A program made the translations under genes and the position numbers. From Streptomyces asiaticus (GTDB lineage Bacteria; Actinomycetota; Actinomycetes; Streptomycetales; Streptomycetaceae): 64,000 nucleotides of DNA. Under the pieces are notes generated by a model. It worked only from the letters and a program-made list of their open reading frames with translations, was not told the DNA's origin and did not search any database. The stretch covers positions 2,542,001 to 2,606,000 of the forward strand of contig NZ_JAGSHX010000006.1 in assembly GCF_018138715.1 (NCBI RefSeq), written 5' to 3'. Positions 46,901 to 54,759 of the stretch are shown piece by piece (position 1 is the stretch's first letter; every line of letters begins with the position of its first letter).

Positions 46901-49107
46901 TGGGAGCCACGACCTTCTACCAGCGGGACGCGTTCGGCCGCGTCGTGGCCGAGACGGACCCGCTGGGCGCGGTGACCCGCTACGACTGGAGCCCGGAGGG
47001 CAAGCTCCTGCGTCGCACCGGGCCGGACGGTTCGGCGGAGTCCTGGACGTACGACGGCGAGGGCAACTGCCTCTCTCACACCGACCCCATCGGTGGTACG
47101 ACGGTGTACGAGTACACCCACTTCGACCTGCTGTCCGCCCGCACGGGCCCGGACGGGGTCCGCTACGAGTTCGAGCACGACGCGGCGCTGCGGCTGACGA
47201 AGGTCACCAACCCGCAGGGGCTGACCTGGCGTTACGCGTACGACCTGGCGGGCCGCCTGGTGACGGAGACGGACTTCGACGACCGGGAAGTGCGATACGC
47301 GTACGACGTGGCGGGCCATATCATCTCCCGTACCTCCCCTTTGGGCCGAACCGTCACATACGCGTACGACGTGCTCGGCCGACTGATACGCAAGGCGTCC
47401 GACGACCGCACCACAACCTTCACCTACGACCCCGCGGGGCTCCTGGCCTCAGCTGCCGACCCGGACGCGGAGGTCGTCTACCAACGTGACCTCCTGGGCC
47501 GGGTGACGTCCGAAATGGTGAACGGCCGCGTCCTGACGCACACCTACGACCCCCTGGGCCGCCGCGTCCGCCGCACCACACCCACCGGTGCCGTCACGAC
47601 CTACGCCTATGACACGGCGGGCAACCGCACCGCCCTGACCGCAGGGAACCACACCCTCGCCTCGGCACACGACGCGGCGGGCCGCGAGACCACGCGCCGC
47701 ATCGGCGACGCCCTCACCCTCACCCACGCCTGGGACCCGCTCGGCCGTCTGACCGCGCAGTCGCTGACCGGCGCATCCGGTGGCATCCACCACCGGACGT
47801 ACGACTATCGAGCCGACGACCACCTCATCGCGGTGGACGACAGCCTGGCGGGCCGACGCACCTTCGAGCTCGACGTCGTGGGCCGGGTCACCGCCGTCCA
47901 CGCCCACGGCTGGACCGAGAGCTACGCCTACGACGCGGCGGGCAACCAAACGCACGCGGCCTGGCCGAGCACGCAACCCGCCCAGGAGGCGACAGGCCCT
48001 CGCACCTATACCGGCACGCGCATCACCGGCGCGGGCTCGGTCCGCTACGAACACGACGAGGCGGGCCGCCTCACCCTCCGCCAAAAGACCCGCCTGTCCC
48101 GCAAGCCCGATACCTGGCGCTACACCTGGGACGCCGAAGACCGCCTGATATCGGCCACCACCCCCGACGGCACGGTCTGGCGCTACCTGTACGACCCCTT
48201 CGGCCGCCGCACCACCAAACAACGCCTCGCGGCCGACGCCGAAAGCGTCCTGGAGCAGACGGATTTCACCTGGGACGGCCCCACCCTGGTGGAACAAACC
48301 ACCACTACCCCGGACTTCCCCCACCCGGTCACCCTCACCTGGGACCATGAGGGCCTTCACCCGGTGGCCCAGACCGAGCGCGTCACCGAAGCCACCACCC
48401 AACGCGAGATCGACGCCCGCTTCTTCGCGATCGTCACCGACCTGGTCGGCACCCCCACGGAACTCATCGACGATTCGGGCACCATCGCCTGGCACACCCG
48501 CTCCACCCTCTGGGGCACCACGACCTGGGCCGCCGACAGCACGGCGTACACCCCGCTCCGCTTCCCCGGCCAATACTTCGACCCGGAAACCGGCCTCCAC
48601 TACAACCACCACCGCTACTACGACCCGGATTCCGCCCGCTACCTCACCCCCGACCCCCTGGGCCTCGCCCCAGCCCCCAACCCGGCGACCTATGTCCACA
48701 ACCCCCACACCTGGACAGACCCCCTCGGGCTGGCTCCAAAATGCCTGAACGTACTGGGAAAGGAGGGTAAAGACACCAATGAAAACTTCATATCTGGATC
48801 GACGGAAGGACAACACCTAGCCGACGACTTGCGCCACGAATCAGCCACATCTCCCTTCAACGAAAACGGCTGGCTCACCCCGGGGGCAAGAGCGAAGTCG
48901 TATCGAATAATTCCCGGCGATCAGATCGGCAATCCCGAGGTGCGCAGGCTCATGACTTCAGACGGCAGCACGCTCAGCGACTGGGGCAAATACACAACCC
49001 TCACGCATCAATCACCTTACGGTGATTTCCAGGTTCACTACTATTACAATGCAGTCACGGGACGAATGCTGAACTATGACTACAAGGTCGTCCTGAACAG
49101 GAGGTAA
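43903..49107 (+). CDS. Polymorphic toxin: PrsW-like membrane protease domain, RHS repeats and variable C-terminal domain
   Basis: A 1734-residue protein. Residues 1-560 are multi-transmembrane and contain PrsW protease motifs: EELIK (81-85, EExxK), FGLLE (118-122, FxxxE), EAHIF (His184) and HWVTN (221-225, HxxxN where HxxxD is usual). A DUF6531-type module starts near 590 (DPVDLATGRMFLP). RHS/YD repeats (YDxxGRL type) run from about 690 to 1560, ending in the RHS core GQYFDPETGLHYNHHRYYD and PDPLGL. After the second DPLGL (1606-1610) comes a 124-residue unique domain rich in Asn, Tyr and Lys. I do not recognise its toxin family. GTG 43903 has GAGGGGG upstream. Self-processing or export by the protease part is inferred. 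Confidence 0.9.
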   Translation: MAFWMAAASVWAVVQLLLLSWPVRTVRWPTVLLAFGVGAYGCGVLSMVLELVVARQLATARGTSLSAVMDEVSWTTAPVVEELIKIAPLLVAGWALRGRMQWGLADFVVLGGAAGAGFGLLEKALMYAESADKAVPLDEGGWQIAKGLIDHPYVPGLGQILGSWFPSPTGTVEVGGPVLPYEAHIFTSALAGLGVGLLWCGALVVTRVAALVPLAAAVAIHWVTNYAAVHPGDDTAMEWRERLAGEWGLWIILGCLAAAWIWDLRRSRLGRRRAPDVVLAAERQGRTALEALCGYALLRLPATWIIALGYARQRRALLYATAHPRTRAEKLEPLRESVVQQTHRMDATHSQEAWRGVTLTQLWHRAREQRPRWPRHEKALLVLSLLLAVPSLLYLAVGSFPSTRDVQEYFTGGTGLRILVGAALAGLALTLWRLVSAVRGYRAAGASPLGEALALVQFRIAVCAGSLVVGVLLLSRWSAIADGEAPLAGYDILGTDRFLLDKLLEVGLPLLLTLAMFAMPYALPLELAMGGGLAETLLMGLAPRALAPIASRVGARLAAREATQWARGALRSRARGAFSRTWDRVRHGRTDPVDLATGRMFLPQTDVALPGVLPLVFSRRVDSGYRGGRWFGPTWASTADQRLESDEQGVVFFTEDGLLLAYPHPVPGGAAVLPAEGPRWPLARTADGVAYTLTDPDAGLVRTFTPHDDGAVALLREIADRNGNRVTFVHDASGTPLEILHSGGYRLRLTSEHERITGLYVGDVRVMSYGYTDGHLTEVIGSSGLPLRFVYDPAGRVTSWIDTNNRWYSYAYDEQDRVVAEGGEGGHYTLRIGYDGVDPNFPGWKVTTLTSPDGAVTRYLIDEAHQVVGEIDAAGAVSRTTYDQAGRTVAETDPLGRTTGFRYDEHGHLTAVIRPDGSEIGAVPDAQGNPLRITDPGGAVWHQTFDAAGNRTTLTDPLAATTRYLYDPRGGLLAVTDPLGATTRVRCDGAGLPVEITDPLGATTFYQRDAFGRVVAETDPLGAVTRYDWSPEGKLLRRTGPDGSAESWTYDGEGNCLSHTDPIGGTTVYEYTHFDLLSARTGPDGVRYEFEHDAALRLTKVTNPQGLTWRYAYDLAGRLVTETDFDDREVRYAYDVAGHIISRTSPLGRTVTYAYDVLGRLIRKASDDRTTTFTYDPAGLLASAADPDAEVVYQRDLLGRVTSEMVNGRVLTHTYDPLGRRVRRTTPTGAVTTYAYDTAGNRTALTAGNHTLASAHDAAGRETTRRIGDALTLTHAWDPLGRLTAQSLTGASGGIHHRTYDYRADDHLIAVDDSLAGRRTFELDVVGRVTAVHAHGWTESYAYDAAGNQTHAAWPSTQPAQEATGPRTYTGTRITGAGSVRYEHDEAGRLTLRQKTRLSRKPDTWRYTWDAEDRLISATTPDGTVWRYLYDPFGRRTTKQRLAADAESVLEQTDFTWDGPTLVEQTTTTPDFPHPVTLTWDHEGLHPVAQTERVTEATTQREIDARFFAIVTDLVGTPTELIDDSGTIAWHTRSTLWGTTTWAADSTAYTPLRFPGQYFDPETGLHYNHHRYYDPDSARYLTPDPLGLAPAPNPATYVHNPHTWTDPLGLAPKCLNVLGKEGKDTNENFISGSTEGQHLADDLRHESATSPFNENGWLTPGARAKSYRIIPGDQIGNPEVRRLMTSDGSTLSDWGKYTTLTHQSPYGDFQVHYYYNAVTGRMLNYDYKVVLNRR

Positions 49108-49112
49108 CCAAG

Positions 49113-49493
49113 ATGCGCGTCAGGTTCACACCATCACGAACCGAAGACACCGTGATACTGCAAGGCATCGACCCCCTCAAAGAGGGAAGAGAATACATCG
49201 TCTTTGAAATTTTTACACCCTACGGTAGGAGTGCGCTTTTCCGGATCGAATTCGCGGAGAGCGAGGAGCCGGCGTTGTTCGACAGCAGGGTTTTCACCGT
49301 GACCTCAACCGACCTACCACCGACTTGGCGCTACACAAGTTACGAGACAGGGTCGTTCGCCTTGTGCCCAGAACCATGGAGCCGACCAGGGTTCTGGGAG
49401 TCCTACTACGATCACGACCCCTCTGCTCTAGAAGTTTACGAGTCAGAAAAGCAAAAAATCATCACCGCCTCACAGACGACCAAGGCGGACTGA
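49113..49493 (+). CDS. Probable immunity protein for the RHS toxin
   Basis: A 126-residue protein starting five bases after the toxin stop, with AGGAGG upstream. It has no family that I recognise. Its sequence is soluble and acidic, with alternating strand-like segments (REYIVFEIFTPYGRSALFRIEFAE, WRYTSYETGSFAL, in part). Its GC content is clearly lower than that of flanking genes, like the toxin's C-terminal cassette. Position directly after an RHS toxin tip is the standard location of a cognate immunity gene; the assignment rests on that context. Confidence 0.75.
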   Translation: MRVRFTPSRTEDTVILQGIDPLKEGREYIVFEIFTPYGRSALFRIEFAESEEPALFDSRVFTVTSTDLPPTWRYTSYETGSFALCPEPWSRPGFWESYYDHDPSALEVYESEKQKIITASQTTKAD

Positions 49494-49587
49494 ACCACGA
49501 ACCACCCCGAATTGATCCTAAAGAGACAAGCACGAGGATGCGATATAAGGACCGCGAGCAGGCGACGAGGCCACCCGGTGCGGCGCC

Positions 49588-49812
49588 TTAGTTGGCCGGG
49601 AACTCTCCGCTGCGCACGGCACTCGTGAACGAAGTCCACGCCTCCACGGGGAAGACGAGGGCGGGGCCTGCCGGGTGCTTGCTGTCGCGGACGGGGACGA
49701 CACCGGCGGTGGTGGCTATGGAGGGCGCGAACTCCACGCACTGGCCTTCGTCGCCGCTGCTGTAGCTGGACTTGACCCATTCAGCACCGGACAGGTCGAG
49801 GGTGGTGTTCAT
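49588..49812 (-). CDS. DUF397 domain protein
   Basis: A 74-residue DUF397 protein: EWVKSSYSSGDEGQCVEFAP, then VPVRDSKHPAGPALVFPVEAWTSFTSAV (in part), ending GEFPAN. This is the longer DUF397 form, with VRDSKxPxGPxLxF. Its ATG overlaps the stop of the HTH/DUF5753 gene by four bases (ATGA), so the two are coupled. It probably modulates that regulator, and it is convergent with the immunity gene. Confidence 0.93.
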   Translation of the reverse strand: MNTTLDLSGAEWVKSSYSSGDEGQCVEFAPSIATTAGVVPVRDSKHPAGPALVFPVEAWTSFTSAVRSGEFPAN

Positions 49813-50633
49813 CGTGTGTAGTCCTCCATCAGTCTGCGGATCACGGCCAGCGAATCGTCCGGCGACAAAGCCGAAGCCCTGATTCGGTCGTACCTGGCAG
49901 TCGCGAGCTCCACTTCTGCCGGTGAATCGATCGTCTGGCCTGCCATGGCTGTATCTGCGTACACAATGCTCGGTCCATCGTCGAACGTCAGAAGGGTGAA
50001 GCTTCCCGGCACCGGAGGTGCTCCGGCCGAGGACGGCAGCACCTGAAGTGTGATGTGCGGAGACTGTGCTTCGGCTAGGAGGTGGGCGAGTTGGGAGCGC
50101 ATCACTTCCCTTCCTCCCACCTCAGTGCGTAGACACGCCTCACTCAGGACGCACCACAGCAACGGGGGGACATCCCGTTCCATCACCTCTCGTCGCTGCA
50201 ATCGTCTGGCCACCCTTGCGTCGATCTGGTCGGCGGTATCCCGAGGATGTGCGGACCGGAACACCGCCCGCCCGTACTCGGGCGTTTGCAGCATGCCCAT
50301 GATGAGCGTCGCCGAGTAGTCCAGGATGCTGGTCGCCTGCCGCTCCAACTGCACGTACGGCACGAACCAGTCCGGATAGCCGTGCTGGCTGGCCCGCCTC
50401 CGCAGGCGCGCGAATGTGCCCGGCGTGCCGAAGACCCGGTCGCACGCGTCGGCGAACTCGGGACTGGCCAAGCGCTCGCCCGCCTCCACCTTGGCCACAT
50501 ATTGCTGCCCGTAGTTGGCCTTCAAGCCCAACTCCCGCTGGCTCAGCTCCGCCTGTAACCGCCAGGTCCGTACCTCGGCTCCGAGGAACGCCGCCCCGCT
50601 GGACGGTTCCTGGCCTTCCTTGACCTCGCTCAC
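49809..50633 (-). CDS. Helix-turn-helix (XRE) regulator with DUF5753 domain
   Basis: A 274-residue regulator. The HTH is in residues 15-70 (LGAEVRTWRLQAELSQRELGLKANYGQQYVAKVEAGER, in part). The DUF5753 half has YVQLERQATSILDYSATLIMGMLQTPEYGRAVF (in part), PPLLWCVLSEACLRTEVGG, HITLQVLPSSAGAPPVPGSFTLL and PSIVYADT. The GTG at 50633 has GGGGAG upstream; a longer frame is not supported. It is coupled to DUF397 and divergent from three tiny genes. It is a paralogue of the regulator at 2616, but here no HATPase gene is adjacent. Confidence 0.92.
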   Translation of the reverse strand: MSEVKEGQEPSSGAAFLGAEVRTWRLQAELSQRELGLKANYGQQYVAKVEAGERLASPEFADACDRVFGTPGTFARLRRRASQHGYPDWFVPYVQLERQATSILDYSATLIMGMLQTPEYGRAVFRSAHPRDTADQIDARVARRLQRREVMERDVPPLLWCVLSEACLRTEVGGREVMRSQLAHLLAEAQSPHITLQVLPSSAGAPPVPGSFTLLTFDDGPSIVYADTAMAGQTIDSPAEVELATARYDRIRASALSPDDSLAVIRRLMEDYTR

Positions 50634-50766
50634 CTGTGGTTCTCCCCTCACCCCAAGCCTCTTGGTGTGCCCCGATCCCTGTTGCGCGCAGCCCCGCAGG
50701 GCAACGCTGGGAGTACACAGAGTGATTAAAGCTCGCAAGACACATCCAGGTCAGGAAGAACCCCCC

Positions 50767-51003
50767 ATGGTGTTTCCCTCCGAACACATCACCGAATCCA
50801 CCCGACATCGCGTCGCGGACCGGGTCACCCGCGAGATGCGGGAAGTGGCGCGGCGACGTGGCTGGAGTTCGGCGGGCCCGGCCGAGCCACCGGTGGGAGG
50901 GACCCCGTACGTCCTCTTCTGCGGGGCGCTCCCCGAAGACCTCGCACGGCGCCAACAGCCGCCCACACCCACACCCGCATCCACACCGGAGAGTGACCGT
51001 TGA
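50767..51003 (+). CDS. Small hypothetical protein, first of three overlapping genes
   Basis: A 78-residue protein starting MVFPSEHITESTRHRVADRV (AGGAAG upstream of ATG 50767). It has a basic helical middle (REMREVARRRGW) and ends in a Pro/Thr-rich tail. I do not recognise a domain. It is divergent from the HTH regulator, 133 bp away, and its stop overlaps the TTG of the next gene (TTGA), suggesting coupling and control by the regulator. Confidence 0.65.
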   Translation: MVFPSEHITESTRHRVADRVTREMREVARRRGWSSAGPAEPPVGGTPYVLFCGALPEDLARRQQPPTPTPASTPESDR

Positions 51004-51161
51004 ACGACACCTGCCCCACCTGCCGCCACTACGCGGCACTCCGCGAACAGGCCAAACGAGCCGGTGACCACAGCAAGGCCACCGACTACGAGGTACTGCG
51101 CCGACGCCACCCCGCCCACACCGTCCACATCCCCCGCCAGCCCGAAGGACGAGCCGTATGA
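51000..51161 (+). CDS. Small CxxC protein, second of three overlapping genes
   Basis: A 53-residue frame starting at TTG 51000 inside TTGA: MNDTCPTCRHYAALREQAKR, then AGDHSKATDYEVLRRRHPAHTV and a short tail. The N-terminal CPTC may bind zinc, though only one Cys pair is present. It links two genes by 4-bp overlaps on both sides (TTGA and ATGA), which supports its reality despite its size. Function unknown. Confidence 0.6.
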   Translation: MNDTCPTCRHYAALREQAKRAGDHSKATDYEVLRRRHPAHTVHIPRQPEGRAV

Positions 51162-51448
51162 ACCACCAGCTCCAGCAGCCACAGCCCAGCACCCGTCCAG
51201 TGCCCGTCCCCGGCCAGATGGCGTACGACCCGGCCAGTGGCCGTACCGGCGTGCTGCAGGCGGTGCACAGCATCGCCGAATTGTGCTTCGACCACCGGAT
51301 GAGCAGCGATCGCATCGCGTTCCTCCGGCCGGAGCGAGGCGGCGTCGAGTGGACGGCCGACGCCGGGGCCCTCCGTTTCCCGGCGGACGGGGAGGGCGGC
51401 GCACAACACCCGCACACCACCACGTCGGCTCCCGGCTCCCGACCGTGA
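51158..51448 (+). CDS. Small conserved-type hypothetical protein, third of three overlapping genes
   Basis: A 96-residue protein. After a Gln/Pro-rich head come YDPASGRTGVLQAVHSIAELCF and DRIAFLRPERGGVEWTADAGAL. The pattern YDPxxGRxGVLQxV..AFLRPxGGGxEWT is familiar from Streptomyces small proteins next to HTH/DUF397 genes, though no function is known. ATGA overlap with the preceding gene. Confidence 0.7.
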   Translation: MNHQLQQPQPSTRPVPVPGQMAYDPASGRTGVLQAVHSIAELCFDHRMSSDRIAFLRPERGGVEWTADAGALRFPADGEGGAQHPHTTTSAPGSRP

Positions 51449-51585
51449 ATCGAAACGGCCCGTCGCCGCGTTTCCAGAACCTCGGACCGCGGATCGAGGA
51501 GATGCGCCGCCCGCCGGGCTGAGCAGCGCCCTGACGCCGCCACTGCCCGGTGGCGCTTCCCTCCGTCCCGCGCGAGGGAGGACCC

Positions 51586-53016
51586 ATGGATCCGTCCGCC
51601 GACGCCTCCGGCCCCGTCGAGCCCCACCCGCTGAGCGGGAGCGAGCGACGGGAGTACGAGCGGCTGCGCGGGGCGGCGGCCGTACGCCACCGGCGGCTTC
51701 GCCACGCGGGCGCGTGTGTGCTGCTCGTCCTGGCGGTCCTGCTCTCCCCGCTCGCCGTCGTCGCCACCTGGCTGCACGAAGAGATCACCGACCCCCACCG
51801 GTATGTCCAGACCGTCGCCCCGATCGCCAGGAACCCCGGGGTCCAGTCCGCCGTCACCAACCGCCTCACCAAACGCGTGGTCGACCGGGTCGACGTGCCC
51901 GCCATCACCGCCCACCTCGCCAGGAACCTCGACAAGACCGGAGCCCCGTCCGTCGTCGTGGACGGCACCCGGATGCTCGGCGGGCCGCTGGAGAGCGCCC
52001 TCACCACCGCCGTGCAGCGTGTGGTCCACAAGGCGATCACCAGCGAGCAGTTCCCGTTGGTGTGGGACGCGGCCAACCGCCGCGCCCACGCCGCCGTCGT
52101 CAAGGTCCTCACCGGTGAGGGCACCAGCGCGGTCCAGGCCCGCGGGAACGCGATCGTCCTGGACATCGGCACCCTCGTCGACAACGTCAAACAGCGCCTC
52201 GTCCGGGCGGGCTACGAGAAGGCCGCCAAGATCCCGCACATCGACCGGCAGTTCACGCTGGTGCGGACGGACAAGCTGGACGAGGCACAAGGCGCGATGC
52301 GCCTCCTCGACGTCGTCGGCACCTGGTTGCCCGCCGTGACGATCGTGCTCGCCGCGCTCGCCGTGTGGACCTCCCCCGCACATCGGATCACGCTGCTGGC
52401 CGCCGGGGTCGGTACGGCGGTGATGATGATCGCGCTACTGGTCGGCCTGGCCGTGGTGCGCGGCGTCTACCTGGACTCCGTCCCGCCCACGACCCTGCCC
52501 CGGGGCCCGGCGGCCTTCATCTTCGACACGCTCGTACGCTTCCTGCGCGAAAGCACCCGCACCCTTCTCGTGGTCGCGATCGTCACCGCGCTCGCCGCGT
52601 ATCTGTACGGCCCCGGGCGCGGGGCCCGCGTCGTGCGCTCGGCCGCGGCGCGCGGCACCGGCGCCATCGGCCGGGGCCTGGCCCGCGTCGGAGCCCGCAC
52701 CGGGGGGTTCGGCCGCTGGCTGGACACCCATCGGGCCTGGACCACCGGCGTGGTGATCACGGGCGGCGCGCTGGCCCTGGTGCTGTGGAACCACCCCACT
52801 CCGGGCTCCGTCGGGCTCGTCCTCGGCATCGTCGTGGGGGTCCTGGCACTGCTCGGCATCCTCGCCGGGGCGTCCGGGCCTACGGCGAAGGGCCGGGCGG
52901 CGTCCGGGCCCACGGCGAGCGGCCCCACGGAGTCAGGCCCCGCAGCGGACGGCCCCGCAGCGAGCGGCCCCGCCCCCGACGGCCCCGCCGCCGGCGGCCG
53001 TCCCGGGCATCCCTGA
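51586..53016 (+). CDS. Multi-pass membrane protein, unknown function
   Basis: A 476-residue protein starting at ATG 51586 (GGGAGGA upstream). The first transmembrane segment (about 43-62, CVLLVLAVLLSPLAVVATWL) is followed by a large extracellular region (70-245) and then three or more helices (WLPAVTIVLAALAVW, TLLAAGVGTAVMMIALLVGLAVV, LLVVAIVTALAAYLY) and a final pair near 400-440. The C-terminus is a run of SGPT/DGPA-type repeats. It resembles actinobacterial integral-membrane proteins annotated only as hypothetical. YihY follows 17 bp downstream, so they probably form an operon. Confidence 0.75.
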   Translation: MDPSADASGPVEPHPLSGSERREYERLRGAAAVRHRRLRHAGACVLLVLAVLLSPLAVVATWLHEEITDPHRYVQTVAPIARNPGVQSAVTNRLTKRVVDRVDVPAITAHLARNLDKTGAPSVVVDGTRMLGGPLESALTTAVQRVVHKAITSEQFPLVWDAANRRAHAAVVKVLTGEGTSAVQARGNAIVLDIGTLVDNVKQRLVRAGYEKAAKIPHIDRQFTLVRTDKLDEAQGAMRLLDVVGTWLPAVTIVLAALAVWTSPAHRITLLAAGVGTAVMMIALLVGLAVVRGVYLDSVPPTTLPRGPAAFIFDTLVRFLRESTRTLLVVAIVTALAAYLYGPGRGARVVRSAAARGTGAIGRGLARVGARTGGFGRWLDTHRAWTTGVVITGGALALVLWNHPTPGSVGLVLGIVVGVLALLGILAGASGPTAKGRAASGPTASGPTESGPAADGPAASGPAPDGPAAGGRPGHP

Positions 53017-53033
53017 CGGCCGGGCGGTATGCC

Positions 53034-53879
53034 ATGAGGGTGCCGCGGACGCTGTGGGAGCGCGTCACGACCGCGATCGGCGGCGGCCCGGCCGCCCGGT
53101 TCCTGGAACGGCTGGCGGCGGTGAACGTGCTGGAAGCCGCCACCCGGCTGGCGGCCCAGGCGTTCCTCACCGCCCTCCCCCTGCTGATGGCGGTGGCGGC
53201 CTTCGTCCCCGACGCGTTGCAGAACCTCCTGGCCGACTCCCTGCGCTCGGTGGTGGGCGTGCGCGGTGATGTGCTCGACGAGGTACGCCGTACGTTCACC
53301 ACCCGGGGAACGGCGAAGAACACCTCGGGGGTCGTCGGACTGCTGGTCGCCCTGGTGTCCGCGACGGCGTTCAGCAGGGCGCTCCAGGCGATCTGCGAGC
53401 GGTGCTGGGGGCTGCCGAGGGCGGCGGTGCGCGTCACGGCGTGGCGCTGGCTGCTGTGGCTGCTCGTCTGGCTCGCGGTGCTCCTCGTCCAGGCGCCGGT
53501 GCGCAGGGGATTCGGCACCGGCATCGTCTCCGGGCTGGCGCTGTCCCTGCTGTCGGCCGTACTGCTGTGGTGGTGGACCCAGCATCTCCTGCTGAGCGGC
53601 CGCGTGACCTGGACACATCTGCTGCCGGGCGCCGTGCTCACCGGGGTGGGAACCGTCCTGCTGGGTTACCTCTCCCGGCTGCTCATGCCCGTGGCCATGG
53701 CCCGCAGCCTCGCCGACTTCGGCCCGCTCGGCCCCGTTTTCACCCTTCTGACCTGGCTGATCGCCCTCTTCCTCATCGCCGTGGCCGGTCTCGCGGCCGG
53801 ACCGGCGGTGGCCTCGTCGGCCTGGTACGCACGGACCATCCGCCCGCCGCGGGGACGTCCAGGACGCAAGCGGACCTGA
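53034..53879 (+). CDS. YihY/BrkB family inner-membrane protein
   Basis: A 281-residue protein with six hydrophobic segments. YihY-like features are FLERLAAVNVLEAATRLAAQAFLTALPLLMAVAAFVP (in part) near the N-terminus and LLPGAVLTGVGTVLLGYLSRLL plus FGPLGPVFTLLTWLIALFLI towards the C-terminus. The family (formerly called ribonuclease BN) has no established activity. The C-terminal tail is basic (RPPRGRPGRKRT). ATG 53034 lies 17 bp after the preceding membrane-protein gene. Confidence 0.88.
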   Translation: MRVPRTLWERVTTAIGGGPAARFLERLAAVNVLEAATRLAAQAFLTALPLLMAVAAFVPDALQNLLADSLRSVVGVRGDVLDEVRRTFTTRGTAKNTSGVVGLLVALVSATAFSRALQAICERCWGLPRAAVRVTAWRWLLWLLVWLAVLLVQAPVRRGFGTGIVSGLALSLLSAVLLWWWTQHLLLSGRVTWTHLLPGAVLTGVGTVLLGYLSRLLMPVAMARSLADFGPLGPVFTLLTWLIALFLIAVAGLAAGPAVASSAWYARTIRPPRGRPGRKRT

Positions 53880-54055
53880 CGGCCCGGCCCGGACCGGCCC
53901 GCCCCGCTTCGTGGAGCGGTGGTTCACGTCCCGCCCGTCTCCCTCGGTGTGGCGCCGAACGGCTGCGGATCGCGATCCCGTCCCAGTAGGGTCCTGCGTA
54001 GGAGAGGGGGAATAACACCCGTGTATTCACCCGTTCTTGACCCGAGGTAGGCGCC

Positions 54056-54706
54056 ATGCTGCACGGCATCGACGTGAGTTCGCACCAGTCCACGTTCGAC
54101 GCGGACGGGCTGGCCTTCGTCTTCATCAAGGCCACCGAAGGCCGGTCGTACATCAACCCGAAGCAGACCTCGCAGGCGTCCCGGGCGCGCAAGGCGGGAT
54201 GCGTCGTCGGCTTCTACCACTTCCTGTGGCCGGGGAACATCGCGGCACAGGCGCGCTACTTCGTCGAGAAGTGCGCGTCCCAGAAGCACGATCTGCTCGC
54301 CGTGGACTGGGAGACCACCGGTTCCGGCACCCGCGCCGGCAACGCCGAGAAGGACCGGTTCATCCGCGAGGTCAAGAAGCTGCGGCCCACACACCGGGTG
54401 ATGCTCTACTGCAACCGGAACTTCTGGCTCAACCACGACACCACGTCGTACGCGGGCGACGGCCTGTGGATAGCGGACTACGTGACGGCGGGCAAGCCGC
54501 GCATCAAGGCGAAGTGGCGGATCCACCAGTACACCGACCGCCCGATGGACAAGGACGTGGCGAACTTCTCCAGCAAGTCCGCGCTCCAGGCATGGGCCGA
54601 CCCCAGCCGGGCAGCGCTCACCGCCGATGAGGAGACGGAGGACGTGGCGGACGCGGAGAACGTCGACGCGGCGGAGAACGCGGAGAACGCGGAGAACGGG
54701 GCCTGA
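54056..54706 (+). CDS. Glycoside hydrolase family 25 muramidase without visible signal peptide
   Basis: A 216-residue GH25 lysozyme-fold protein. Catalytic features: GIDVSSHQ (Asp6), FVFIKATEGRSYINP, GFYHFLWPG, and the acidic pair in LLAVDWETTG (Asp84, Glu86), then MLYCNRNFW and WIADY. It would cleave the MurNAc-GlcNAc bond. No N-terminal signal is seen: the catalytic domain starts at residue 3. The tail is highly acidic and repetitive (DAENVDAAENAENAENGA). It might be released by lysis or exported otherwise. ATG 54056 has GAGG upstream. Confidence 0.9.
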   Translation: MLHGIDVSSHQSTFDADGLAFVFIKATEGRSYINPKQTSQASRARKAGCVVGFYHFLWPGNIAAQARYFVEKCASQKHDLLAVDWETTGSGTRAGNAEKDRFIREVKKLRPTHRVMLYCNRNFWLNHDTTSYAGDGLWIADYVTAGKPRIKAKWRIHQYTDRPMDKDVANFSSKSALQAWADPSRAALTADEETEDVADAENVDAAENAENAENGA

Positions 54707-54759
54707 CCGGCCCCGGGCCCCTCGGGGCGTTGTCGGTGGGGGCGCCTACGCTGCCCGGT

